From positions 1 to 17,449 of the forward strand of contig NZ_NPDU01000088.1 in the NCBI RefSeq assembly GCF_002811985.1: 17,449 bases of DNA. The letters run 5' to 3'. Source of the stretch: Leptospira adleri. GTDB taxonomy: Bacteria > Spirochaetota > Leptospiria > Leptospirales > Leptospiraceae. The translations under genes and the position numbers were made by a program. Every line of letters begins with the position of its first letter. The first letter of the stretch is position 1. Of this stretch, positions 1 through 7,808 are shown piece after piece. The notes beneath the pieces are model-generated. The model worked only from the letters and a program-made list of their open reading frames with translations. It ran no database searches and was not told where the DNA came from.

Positions 1-47
1 TATTTCCGCAAGAAACGGATCCGAGACTTTTACAAGATCCCGTATTC

Positions 48-206
48 TTAGGTTTCTATTTCGGACTCGTTCTTTTTTCCTCCGTAAAATCTGGAAATCG
101 ACATGATCATTCCCGTTCCGACTCCGGCCGCGTGTGTGTAGAACAGGTTTACGTCTGAGAAAACCGCAGAAGACATGATATCCGACAGGGTATTCAAATT
201 AAACAT
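48..206 (-). CDS. Small hypothetical protein, 52 aa
   Basis: I do not recognise this protein. The frame is open further upstream, but I place the start at the ATG ending at 206. On the minus strand this ATG is preceded by AGAGGAGG at suitable spacing, the strongest ribosome binding site in this part of the window. The longer alternative (start at 284) has no such site. The product begins [13 protein letters not shown], has a Gly/Ala-rich middle ([10 protein letters not shown]) and ends in a charged tail ([11 protein letters not shown]). There is no clear signal peptide and at most one weakly hydrophobic stretch. It lies downstream of the AraC-type gene on the same strand, about 190 bases away across an AT-rich spacer, so it probably has its own promoter. 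The ribosome binding site is the main evidence that it is real. Confidence 0.5.
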   Translation of the reverse strand: MFNLNTLSDIMSSAVFSDVNLFYTHAAGVGTGMIMSISRFYGGKKNESEIET

Positions 207-297
207 TCGATGCACCTCCTCTTTTATTTTCAAACATGAACTGAAGAGAAGTTTAGCGCGTTTCCGAACGGGATGCATCGGCAAATATAATTGAAAA

Positions 298-371
298 TTT
301 TTGAAATTATAAAAATCAGAATATTCTATTTTAGAATTTAATTTAATCGGAAGTAGATTCTATCAAATCTA
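298..371. other. AT-rich spacer with short inverted repeats
   Basis: Between the AraC-type gene and the 52-aa gene lies an AT-rich stretch. It contains TAGATT/AATCTA arms at 354-359 and 366-371, just past the stop of the AraC-type gene on the minus strand. It also has an 18-base A/T block at 298-315 that recurs in inverted orientation at 9309-9326. The hairpin lacks a clear T tract, so a terminator call is weak. The stretch probably combines the 3' end of the AraC-type transcript with the promoter of the small gene. Confidence 0.3.
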
Positions 372-397
372 GATTCTTTGCCGAGTTTTTGAACTCC

Positions 398-1507
398 TTA
401 GTTTTTCAATTGAACGTCGCGGGAGGAACGATATTGGAGCATTCTCGGTTGTGATGCTCTGAATTGTTTCGGAGACATTCCAGTTTCCTTATAAAACGCC
501 TTATAAAAAGAAGAATTGGAATTAAAGCCGACGGCGATCCCTACGGAGACGACCGAACGGGTAGGATCGTTGATCAGCATCGACTTGGCTTCTTCCACCC
601 GGAATTGATTGATGTAGTTGTTAAAGTTGATACCCAAATGATTGTTGAGAAAAAAAGAAAGCTGATGAACCGAGATTCCAAGTTCCTCCGAAAGATCCGG
701 AAGACGGATGTCTTCGTCCAGATAAATCCTTTCTTCTTTTACAATGTATGCGAGTTTTTCTTCCAACGCGTGAATATCGATATCGTGGAGAAGGGAGCGT
801 TTGGCGAGATTCTTACCCGTTTCCGCGCCCTGGAAGTCCATCATCCTTGGAAAGAGAAGCGTCATAAAATAATAAAAGACAACAACAAAGGTCGTATGAA
901 CGCTAGAAAGCAGAATCAAAAACTTGTTTTCCAGAAGAATTCCGGCGATTTCCAGAGGAATACAAAGCGAAATCGTAATCACTAAAATAAGAACGATTCT
1001 AAAATTCACCTGAGAAAGAAGATATTCCCTATCTCTCCAGATATTTGCGATCGCAAATGCAAAATACACGAAAACGTAAAGATCCGCCGCAAAAAGAAAG
1101 AATTCGAGTTCTTTGCCTCCGGGTTGCTCATAGAAGGTGGCAATCGGAATCGCGAGTAAAAAAGGCCCTAAAAAGTTCCAATAGTAGAAAAGAGGGAGCT
1201 CGGTGTGCTTGCGAAAAATCATGCAGGAAATCAAAAAAACGAAGGTTCCGCTTGCGGCTAACGCGATGATATCGATCAAAAACAAAAGTTTCGAAAGCCA
1301 AAGATGACTAACCAAAAGGAGACTTTCCTCGTCGATTGCTTGGAAAATGGCAGTTAAAATCAAAACATAGGATATGAGATGATCGATTTGTCTCTTTGCG
1401 CGAATCCAATTGCCGATGCCCAAAATCAACGCGAACCCGGCGCCAAATCGTATGAGACCGATCAAGGTCGTTTCATTGAAAACTAAATCTAAATTAATAT
1501 TCACCAT
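398..1507 (-). CDS. Seven-helix membrane AraC-family transcriptional regulator
   Basis: The product is 369 aa. Seven hydrophobic segments are visible at about residues 14-35, 43-65, 72-98, 108-125, 134-156, 169-192 and 196-219. A short linker leads to a C-terminal AraC/XylS DNA-binding domain at about 255-352. Its first helix-turn-helix is near 268-290 (LPDLSEELGISVHQLS). The second is near 317-345, followed by the family signature around GFNSNSSFYKAFYKETG and MSPKQFR. AraC proteins of this build bind DNA while anchored in the membrane and presumably sense a signal through the helical part; the ligand and targets are unknown. The start is ambiguous: the ATG at 1507 lies only two bases after a GAAGAG motif, while a GTG one codon later (1504) has better spacing. 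The gene stands alone, with AT-rich spacers on both sides. Confidence 0.88.
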   Translation of the reverse strand: MVNINLDLVFNETTLIGLIRFGAGFALILGIGNWIRAKRQIDHLISYVLILTAIFQAIDEESLLLVSHLWLSKLLFLIDIIALAASGTFVFLISCMIFRKHTELPLFYYWNFLGPFLLAIPIATFYEQPGGKELEFFLFAADLYVFVYFAFAIANIWRDREYLLSQVNFRIVLILVITISLCIPLEIAGILLENKFLILLSSVHTTFVVVFYYFMTLLFPRMMDFQGAETGKNLAKRSLLHDIDIHALEEKLAYIVKEERIYLDEDIRLPDLSEELGISVHQLSFFLNNHLGINFNNYINQFRVEEAKSMLINDPTRSVVSVGIAVGFNSNSSFYKAFYKETGMSPKQFRASQPRMLQYRSSRDVQLKN

Positions 1508-1926
1508 AACTCTTCATGTTCTAATTTTGATATTTTCTGATTTCTTTGTATGAAAAACTAAAGCAAATCTTTTATAAAATCAAAATCGACTGAATTCTAA
1601 ATTTTGAAAAGAAGAAATTAAATTTTAAAACGAATTCCATTTTGTCTTATTAATTTTTTGAAAAATAGTTCATTCTATTATGCGAATTTTCGAATTGAGT
1701 CGAGACTTTTCGATACAATATAAAAAAAGAATATTATGGTATTATTGTAGTCTCTGATACAGATTGATAAAACTGAATTATTTGTCGGAACAATATCGAA
1801 ATGAATTTTAAAAACATTCCATGCAAGGACACAGAAAATGCTTTTGTTGATTCTGATTATAATGTGAAAGCTAGCGTTTTTTAAAAGGTGATCGCTCCAA
1901 AATTTATTCGAATCGAAATTCTTCAA
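1508..1926. other. AT-rich non-coding spacer
   Basis: Roughly 420 very AT-rich bases separate the minus-strand AraC-type gene from the plus-strand genes. I see no convincing gene here. A short plus-strand frame from 1801 ends at the TAA at 1882 after 27 codons, and a minus-strand frame at 1678-1926 has a low-complexity hydrophobic composition and no ribosome binding site. The region should hold the promoter of the AraC-type gene. An ATAGAATG-type motif near 1674-1681 (minus orientation) also occurs upstream of the phosphatase operon, and a close variant (ATAGAATA) upstream of the 52-aa gene. Confidence 0.4.
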
Positions 1927-2253
1927 ATGAAATCAGCCGATCAAAATTTAGAGAATGAGACTTTTTTATTTCGTAACTCAAAAAAAGAAGAATTGTTTTT
2001 TGCCTTTTGCAAGAATCTAGTTTTACAAAATGAGATGAACCGCAAGGATCCGTGCTTAGGAGTTTGCAAAAAAACGTCTCATTTTTGCGAATTTGAAATC
2101 TTTGGGGTCAAAGAAGAATGCCGGCTTCAGTTTATATTCTGGAAAGCCATTGGAAGTCGGCGCATTCATTGGATTCTTTCCATGAATATTTCGGAAATGG
2201 AACTCGGTTTGCTTTTGGAGGACCCTATCTTTTTTCAAAGAATCAAATTTTGA
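1927..2253 (+). CDS. Doubtful small ORF, cysteine-containing
   Basis: This is an open frame of 108 codons from the ATG at 1927. An in-frame GTG at 1888 would add 13 codons, and a TAA at 1882 closes the frame upstream. The middle carries several cysteines in a row of short intervals (CLGVC, then HFC, then EEC). I recognise no family. No clear ribosome binding site precedes either start, and a 60-codon frame on each strand overlaps it, so this may be a chance ORF in AT-rich DNA. It lies 134 bases before the EAL gene on the same strand. Confidence 0.3.
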   Translation: MKSADQNLENETFLFRNSKKEELFFAFCKNLVLQNEMNRKDPCLGVCKKTSHFCEFEIFGVKEECRLQFIFWKAIGSRRIHWILSMNISEMELGLLLEDPIFFQRIKF

Positions 2254-2387
2254 TCCATTCCTCTCACTTGAAAAAATCGAAAATTAGAATTCTTCTCTGA
2301 AATGATAAAAAGACCTAAATCGGAATTCCCTATCCCTTAGGTTATAAATTGAAATGAAAGAGATTGATATTACTGTAAAATCTTAGA

Positions 2388-3989
2388 ATGCTTTCTCGAT
2401 TTCATGATGTTCCGTTGGATCGTGACCTGGATTCTCGAACCTACAGTTATGCTTTATATAACTTTGGCGGAGAACTTTTGTATTCGGATATGGAATACGA
2501 TTCTGTCTTGAAATCGGATTCTAAATTGAATCGAGCGATCGATAGATTTTTAGAATACGGAAATATTTACGCGCACGGGGCGGGGGTTCGGAAGCTGAGG
2601 ACGGATCGCCGGATCCAATTGGTAGTCCGCTCCGCCTTAGATCGTGTTTATAAGATCAATTTTGAAATCAACTCCAAAAGTAAGGTTGTATTTGTGCATA
2701 TCGAATCGACTACGCAGGCTTCCATCAATTTCGAAAAACATCGATTGCAAAAATTTCGTTCTCTGAGAAATAGTCTTCTTCGTTCTCTTAAATTGCATAG
2801 TACATACTTTTATCTCGTAAACATCGAAATTTACAACCATCCCTTTCTCCATCAGTTTGAAAATCAGATCTATGAGGCCGTTTTCTTGGACTTGCACGCG
2901 GAGTTTTTGACGATCACGAATTCCCAGAATTTGGGCTTTCGAGTTTCTGCGAATCAAATTTTTTTCTCGTATCAGATCAACAAACCGGACGTGGACATCA
3001 ATTGGATTCCTTCTAGCTTGATATCTTATATGAAAAATACGATTCAAGTGGAGGGGAACGAATTTCATCTCAAACTTTCAATCGGAGGATATCATACGAC
3101 CGAACTCGATACGACTCCTCTTCAAATTCTTCGAGGGCTTAGAAACAATCTTAATCAAGTGATCGAATATCCGTTCAGCCGTTACGCGACCGAAAGTCAA
3201 AATGATTCTTCCCAGATGATCGCAACGTATTTGTCTTTGAGAAATTCGGTTCATAAAAAAGAACTGCTTCTCCATTATCAGCCGATCCTTTCCGCCGAGA
3301 CAAGAACCCTTCATTCTCTGGAAGCGCTTTCTCGTTGGAACCAATCGGAAAAAGGAATGATCAGTCCCGATATTTTTATTCCACTCGCGGAAGAATCCGG
3401 TTTGATCAGCTCTATCGGGTCCTGGGTGATTCATAACGCGTTTCGTGATTTTATGGAGCTGAAAAGGCGTTGTCCGAATTCGGATTTTATCTGCTCCATC
3501 AACATTTCTCCGTTCCAACTTAAAAATCCGGAATTTGCGGATAATCTCATATTCTATTTTTCTAATTTAACTCTTTCTCCTTCGTCGGTAATTTTGGAAA
3601 TTACGGAAAGTAGATACGAAGAAACTCCGTTGATCATCGAGCAGATGTCGATTCTCAGAAAGTTCGGATTTCAGATTGCGATCGACGATTTTGGAGTGGG
3701 AAACTCTAACTTTTCAAGGATTGAGAAGATCGAAAGCGATTACGTGAAGCTGGATAAAAGTCTAATCTTAGGTACGGATTCGAACCCGAGTAAAAGAAGC
3801 GTTCTAAGAGCGATATCCCAAGTTTTACTTTCACTCGGTAAAAAAACCGTTTTTGAAGGAATTGAAAATTCTACATTGGAAAAAATTGCGATTGATTGCG
3901 GCGCTAATTATTTGCAGGGATTTCTCTATGGAAAACCTTCCAATCTTTACGATCTTCCCTTTCTTACGTTAACCGGCGCTTCGAAGTGA
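2388..3989 (+). CDS. EAL-domain protein, probable c-di-GMP phosphodiesterase with degenerate GGDEF
   Basis: The product is 533 aa with no membrane segment. Residues about 290-525 form an EAL domain with its key residues: Glu312 in LEALSRW, Asn372 in NISPFQL, Glu404 in ILEITES, Asp433-Asp434 in IDDFGVG, Lys454 in YVKLDKS, Glu490 in FEGIEN and Gln510 in LQGFLYGKP. That set is what active phosphodiesterases that cut c-di-GMP to pGpG need, so it is probably catalytic. Residues about 138-262 have the order of a GGDEF domain, but the signature is replaced (LGFRVSANQIFFSYQ), so it should not make c-di-GMP; it may be regulatory. Residues about 15-110 may be a PAS-like sensor, which is inference. No ribosome binding site is seen; TAAAAT at 2376-2381 ends seven bases before the ATG, which would allow a leaderless mRNA. 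Confidence 0.9.
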   Translation: MLSRFHDVPLDRDLDSRTYSYALYNFGGELLYSDMEYDSVLKSDSKLNRAIDRFLEYGNIYAHGAGVRKLRTDRRIQLVVRSALDRVYKINFEINSKSKVVFVHIESTTQASINFEKHRLQKFRSLRNSLLRSLKLHSTYFYLVNIEIYNHPFLHQFENQIYEAVFLDLHAEFLTITNSQNLGFRVSANQIFFSYQINKPDVDINWIPSSLISYMKNTIQVEGNEFHLKLSIGGYHTTELDTTPLQILRGLRNNLNQVIEYPFSRYATESQNDSSQMIATYLSLRNSVHKKELLLHYQPILSAETRTLHSLEALSRWNQSEKGMISPDIFIPLAEESGLISSIGSWVIHNAFRDFMELKRRCPNSDFICSINISPFQLKNPEFADNLIFYFSNLTLSPSSVILEITESRYEETPLIIEQMSILRKFGFQIAIDDFGVGNSNFSRIEKIESDYVKLDKSLILGTDSNPSKRSVLRAISQVLLSLGKKTVFEGIENSTLEKIAIDCGANYLQGFLYGKPSNLYDLPFLTLTGASK

Positions 3990-4382
3990 AAATGTTTTTT
4001 GAATTGAAATTCTAAAAGATTAAATAGGATTCGAGTAGTTCCGGATGAGTTACTTCTGAATCCTCAATCTATTAAACTTTAGAATAATGCTGTATCGAAT
4101 CGCATTCCTAAAATAATACTTCGTTTAACAGCGAATAGTAAACTTGGACGCCATTCTTAAAAAAGTGTTCCTGTTATAGAATGCGGGGAAGATTTTCGGG
4201 AATCCGTTATGCTTGAACGCGATCGATCTTCGGATTAAAAATAAATTATATTCGATCTAAAAATTTTATTTATAATAGCGCATAACGTAGAGTTGATAGA
4301 AAAATATCTACGGCTAAATTCGAAATACGAATTGGAAAGTTGCGCAAAATAATAAAACCAAAGATTTTGAGCGGGGTAGCAA
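3990..4382. other. Non-coding spacer with imperfect hairpin
   Basis: No credible gene is visible in this 393-base spacer. Just after the EAL gene, GGATTC at 4027-4032 and GAATCC at 4058-4063 can pair. Further pairing inside (GAGTA with TACTT) gives about 11 base pairs with a two-base bulge, but no T run follows, so it is only a possible terminator. The remainder is AT-rich and probably holds the promoter of the STAS-like gene. A TATAGAATG element occurs near 4175. Confidence 0.4.
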
Positions 4383-4835
4383 ATGCAGGTTAGCAGCGAA
4401 TTCGTTATATTTGATGGGGAAGAAACTTCTACCAAGGTGATGTGGATTAAACTTTCCGGTGTCGTTGACAACCGTTCTATTATGAGCGTAAGAGACGTGA
4501 TTTTATCGATTTTGGACGATTTTTCGGGGATTTACATTCTTGATCTAAATCGGATCGAAAACGAGGAATTCCCTAATCTTACCAATTTTCGAAAGATGAT
4601 CGCGGATTCCATCCGCGCAAACCAAAACTGCATTCTCCTTTCCGAAAGTAAAAAGCTGGAATTGTGGATCGAAAACTATGCGATCTTCAATGGAACGCAT
4701 TTGGCGAAGGTTCCGGACGAATTGAATCGCTTGATTCGGGATAAAGTCGAGGAGGACCTTCTTTTCTCGCAAAAATCTTCGGAAGAGCCGGATATCCGGT
4801 TGCATTTGGATTATTTGATTCAGGACGGTTCTTGA
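4383..4835 (+). CDS. STAS-like protein lacking the phosphoserine motif
   Basis: The product is 150 aa, soluble, with no signal peptide. Its order of segments fits a STAS domain: a strand near 20-27 (MWIKLSGV), a helix near 33-47, a central strand at 50-55 (IYILDLN), a helix near 65-80, a strand at 82-87 (NCILLS) and a final helix. It lines up by eye with the canonical STAS protein encoded at 4961-5359, whose central strand LLLDLS leads into IDSSG. Here the corresponding stretch is IENEEFP (58-64), so the serine phosphorylated in anti-anti-sigma factors is absent and acidic residues take its place. It may therefore be a non-switchable partner-binding protein; this is inference, and STAS membership itself is not certain. 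GGGG about ten bases upstream may be its weak ribosome binding site. The two STAS genes converge. Confidence 0.75.
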   Translation: MQVSSEFVIFDGEETSTKVMWIKLSGVVDNRSIMSVRDVILSILDDFSGIYILDLNRIENEEFPNLTNFRKMIADSIRANQNCILLSESKKLELWIENYAIFNGTHLAKVPDELNRLIRDKVEEDLLFSQKSSEEPDIRLHLDYLIQDGS

Positions 4836-4907
4836 TCTAAGTTTGATTTTCTATCGATTTTAGAGAGTAACGGAATATTATGTAAATTAAATGTGTTTGA
4901 GCGATTT

Positions 4908-4950
4908 ACCTACTGCTCGCGATTGAGAGTAGGTGTTTTCCTTTATTTTT
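4908..4950 (+). terminator. Intrinsic terminator of the STAS-like gene
   Basis: ACCTACT (4908-4914) pairs with AGTAGGT (4928-4934). CTC/GAG extends the stem past a one-base bulge, with a six-base loop. The T-rich tract GTTTTCCTTTATTTTT follows on the plus strand. It sits between convergent genes, 73 bases after the STAS-like stop. Confidence 0.65.
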
Positions 4951-4960
4951 CCTTCGAGTT

Positions 4961-5359
4961 TTAATAACTCAATCCTTTGTCCGCTGCGGCGTCTAAATCG
5001 ATCGTCATGGAGATGAGCTTGTCCAATCGAGTGAGTTCGAAAATTTTCATGATCGAACTCGGAATCGAATAGAGGACCAAGCCTCCCTTTACCTGTTTCA
5101 TCAGTCGAGCCTGAGTGCTGATCAAGACCGCAAGACCGGAAGAATCGATATGAGTCGTTTCGGAAAGGTCCAATAGTAGGACGTTCGCGCCTTCGTCGAT
5201 CTTTTCCGAAAAAACGTCTTTTAATTTTTTAGAGGAAAAAATATTAATTTCTCCTTTGGCTTTGATAACGCCGATATTCGGTTTGAGCATTTGCTGGACG
5301 TGAGAATTGGATACGATCTCAACGAAAAGTTCGTCTTTCGAGTTATTGCTTGTTGTCAT
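4961..5359 (-). CDS. STAS-domain anti-anti-sigma factor (SpoIIAA/RsbV family)
   Basis: The product is 132 aa, soluble, with one STAS domain at about residues 28-122. The signature is intact: LLLDLSETTHIDSSGLAVL, with Asp72-Ser73-Ser74-Gly75 carrying the serine that a GHKL-type kinase phosphorylates and a PP2C phosphatase restores. In its unphosphorylated form such a protein sequesters the kinase/anti-sigma factor and frees its sigma factor or other partner. It is the last gene of the operon that begins with the SpoIIE-type phosphatase, so phosphatase and likely substrate are made together. The start has AGGA at good spacing, and this site overlaps the TAG stop of the preceding gene (nine bases between stop and start), suggesting translational coupling. 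A roughly 20-residue N-terminal extension precedes the domain. Confidence 0.93.
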   Translation of the reverse strand: MTTSNNSKDELFVEIVSNSHVQQMLKPNIGVIKAKGEINIFSSKKLKDVFSEKIDEGANVLLLDLSETTHIDSSGLAVLISTQARLMKQVKGGLVLYSIPSSIMKIFELTRLDKLISMTIDLDAAADKGLSY

Positions 5360-5368
5360 AGTATTTTC

Positions 5369-6370
5369 CTAAAAGTTGATGTTGATTTTCATTTCGATTT
5401 TTTGATCTTTCCCAGTCGACGGATCTAATAATGGACGCTCCGTTTCGTGAAATAACAACTCGTAAGTAATCGGGAAAGCGAGAAGAGTCGTATTCAAAAT
5501 ATAATTGATTGTTAGAGAGAGTAAAAAGATGTGATTCAGTTGTTTGTGTTTTTGAAATCCGTTGTTCTCGGACTCGAACCACAAAAACGAACCGTTGTCC
5601 TGAGGGATCAAAGTCGGCTGCTCGGATTTTGATTTTTTAGCCGCTATGAATTCATGGACGGCTCCGGCGGCAAAGAAGGCGGTCAAACCCATCAGAGAAT
5701 ATCCGGATTTAAGGTGTCCTTGTTTTTTTAGATAATACCCCGGGATTAAATAATCGATGAAAGTGATGGAAGTTAGGTTCTTCGAATTTTCATCGGAATC
5801 CTTTTTGGATGTTTCGTTTAGGACGCAGGTAAGAGTCTGAATTTCCTTTTTTAAAATTTCGATCGGAGCTTCGGAAGATTCTTCCCGAATGAAGATGGAT
5901 TCTCCATCGATTCTTTCGATCTTGGAAAGGAAGTTTCGATTTCGCTCCGAAACGATCCGGACGGGCAGGTCGAGCTGAGAAAGTTGTTCGAAGATTTTAG
6001 AGGAAGGCGCTTCAATTGTAAAATCCTTCAGATCTTGCAGAGGAATTCTTAAATAACGATTTGTTTCATCCATATAATAAACGGTCAGTGAATTCAGTTT
6101 GAGAAGTTTTAAACCGCATTTCTTTTCGGATTCTTTTTTTGAGGTAAAACAAAGACCGTTACCCGTTTCTTCAAAAAAGAGTTCTAAGATTTCCCTTTTT
6201 TCGATCTTTCTTTCCGCTCCGTCGGTGATGATTACGATATGGTCGGTTTGCCCGTCCGAATCCTTCCATTGGCCCGTTACGATTTCTCCCGTTTTTAAGA
6301 CGACGCGATGCGCCTCTATTTGCATCGATAGAAAGAAGATAAGAGCGACGAACGCAAAAATTTGATTCAT
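5369..6370 (-). CDS. Exported or membrane protein of unknown function in partner-switching operon
   Basis: The product is 333 aa and I do not recognise a named family. Residues 1-20 form a signal peptide (MNQIFAFVALIFFLSMQIEA, likely cut before His21). The next segment (HRVVLKTGEIVTGQW, then IVIITDGAERKIEKREILEL) has the repeated short-strand look of small beta-barrel domains common in leptospiral exported proteins, with a second similar stretch near 90-180. The C-terminal third has two hydrophobic segments, about 223-245 and 279-308, so it is probably anchored in the inner membrane with an extracytoplasmic N-terminal part. Its ATG overlaps the TGA of the TPR gene by four bases (ATGA), so translation is coupled. 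Position between a phosphatase/TPR pair and a STAS protein suggests signal input or delivery for the switch; that role is inference. Confidence 0.85.
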   Translation of the reverse strand: MNQIFAFVALIFFLSMQIEAHRVVLKTGEIVTGQWKDSDGQTDHIVIITDGAERKIEKREILELFFEETGNGLCFTSKKESEKKCGLKLLKLNSLTVYYMDETNRYLRIPLQDLKDFTIEAPSSKIFEQLSQLDLPVRIVSERNRNFLSKIERIDGESIFIREESSEAPIEILKKEIQTLTCVLNETSKKDSDENSKNLTSITFIDYLIPGYYLKKQGHLKSGYSLMGLTAFFAAGAVHEFIAAKKSKSEQPTLIPQDNGSFLWFESENNGFQKHKQLNHIFLLSLTINYILNTTLLAFPITYELLFHETERPLLDPSTGKDQKIEMKININF

Positions 6371-7806
6371 TTGGATAACTCAATTGTGATCGAAGAGGTC
6401 AGATCGATTTTCTTTTGTGTTTTATTTTCGATCAGAGTGATGGACTGATCGTCTTCGAAGATAGCTTTTTGAAAGGGAATTGACTTTGAATCTTTTACGA
6501 ATTTCAATTTGGAATTCCGAACCGTTTTTTTTTCAAGAGTGATGGATTGGATCGTATAAGTCGGAAGTGTGATCGGGAAATGAGTGGAAAACAATTTTGT
6601 CCTGTCACCGTCGATGAGAATTCGTTCCCCGTAAACGGGAGGCGCGCCGGAGATATGAACCGCGATGTAATTTCGAATTTCGGCGGCCTTCGCTTCGGCT
6701 TCGGCTTTTTTTAGGAAGGCTTCGGAATTGGCGATCACTTCCTGCATTGGAGCTTTTAGATTCTCTTTGGAAGAATCGGATTCTTTCGTATTTTTCGGTT
6801 CTTCTTCGAAGTGTTTTAGTTTTTCAGCGGAACTTCGGATCACGTTGGCTTCGGAAACGTCTCCGAGTCGTTCGGCGTTCTTATCCGATATCCTTGCGAT
6901 TTCGCTTCCCGCGTTGTAGTAGTGCCCCAACATCAAAAGACGCCGGTTGGCTTTGATCGCGATCTCTTTGTCCTTATCGGAAAACGCGAGTTTTGCATAT
7001 TCTCCGATCGCCTCGTTTTGATTTCCCGTTTTTTCGTGAGAATAGGCTCGGAGGTATTTCATTTCCGCGGAATGGAGTTCGATCTTTGCGCCTTCTTCCA
7101 ATACTTTGGCGTAATTTCCCTTCGCAAAATACGCGCGGATTTTCGCCTCGGGACTGTCGAAGTTGGCTTCGATTTCCTTTGTATTCTCCTTGGATTTGAG
7201 AATGACTCCCGTTAGGATTTCCGCGTCGTTTGCGAAACTGCTCCCCGGATTTTTTTCCAGGACCTTCTGCAAATCCTTGATGGCGGCGTCGAATTCTCCC
7301 TGAGCCGCGAGACAAAAGCCTTGGTGCAAAAGGATAAATCCGCTTTCTTCGCTTCCCTCGGGAAAAAGAGAAAGTGTTTCCGAATATGTGTTGTAAGCGT
7401 CTTTGTAAGCCTGATTTCTTTCCAGACGAAACGCGCGTTCTAAGGCTCGAATGTTGGAAGAATTCAGTTCGAAGTGAATCGGAGGTTTACCCGTCAAAAA
7501 ACGAACCGCGTTGATCAGCCCGGATCCGAAATTCTGCCAAAAGGTAGTTTGAAAAGAAGGAAGTCCGTCGCTTTCGATGAGAGAACTTTGGAGGTTGTTG
7601 AGGTTCATCTCGGCGCGCAGGTTTTCTTTGTTGGAAAGAATACTTTCGAATTTCGATCTCAGAATATCGCTGGAAAAAGAAAAGTTAAGGACCTTTCTTT
7701 TTTCGAGAATCACTTTGAGTTCGAAAAGTTTGGTATCGAGTACGATCAAACCGAAACACAGAATCGCCAGAAAGCCGATGATCGCGATGAGGGCGCTCTT
7801 TTTCAT
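6367..7806 (-). CDS. Membrane-anchored TPR-repeat protein
   Basis: The product is 479 aa. One N-terminal membrane helix (about residues 4-24) follows a MKKS start, so most of the chain should lie in the periplasm. Residues about 120-300 contain TPR-type helix pairs: AFRLERNQAYKDAYNTYSE, HQGFCLAAQGEFDAAIKDLQ with VLEKNPGS after it, YFAKGNYAKVLEEG, and SHEKTGNQNEAIGEYAKL. A charged linker with coiled-coil character (about 325-380) leads to a strand-rich C-terminal part (about 380-479) that I do not recognise. TPRs bind proteins, so this may connect the neighbouring phosphatase's sensor to the signal peptide-bearing protein downstream. It starts two bases after the phosphatase stop and overlaps the next gene by four bases, so it lies firmly inside the operon. 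Confidence 0.87.
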   Translation of the reverse strand: MKKSALIAIIGFLAILCFGLIVLDTKLFELKVILEKRKVLNFSFSSDILRSKFESILSNKENLRAEMNLNNLQSSLIESDGLPSFQTTFWQNFGSGLINAVRFLTGKPPIHFELNSSNIRALERAFRLERNQAYKDAYNTYSETLSLFPEGSEESGFILLHQGFCLAAQGEFDAAIKDLQKVLEKNPGSSFANDAEILTGVILKSKENTKEIEANFDSPEAKIRAYFAKGNYAKVLEEGAKIELHSAEMKYLRAYSHEKTGNQNEAIGEYAKLAFSDKDKEIAIKANRRLLMLGHYYNAGSEIARISDKNAERLGDVSEANVIRSSAEKLKHFEEEPKNTKESDSSKENLKAPMQEVIANSEAFLKKAEAEAKAAEIRNYIAVHISGAPPVYGERILIDGDRTKLFSTHFPITLPTYTIQSITLEKKTVRNSKLKFVKDSKSIPFQKAIFEDDQSITLIENKTQKKIDLTSSITIELSK

Positions 7807-7808
7807 TC

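Noticed and set aside
3..159. Plus-strand frame open from the window edge, with a hydrophobic stretch ([11 protein letters not shown])
   Set aside because: It could be the tail of a gene cut by the window, but it lies antisense to the small gene with a strong ribosome binding site and ends in a shadow-like tail; it cannot be decided from this window.
1678..1926. Minus-strand 82-codon frame
   Set aside because: It lies in an AT-rich spacer, has no ribosome binding site, and its hydrophobic composition comes from AT-rich codons.
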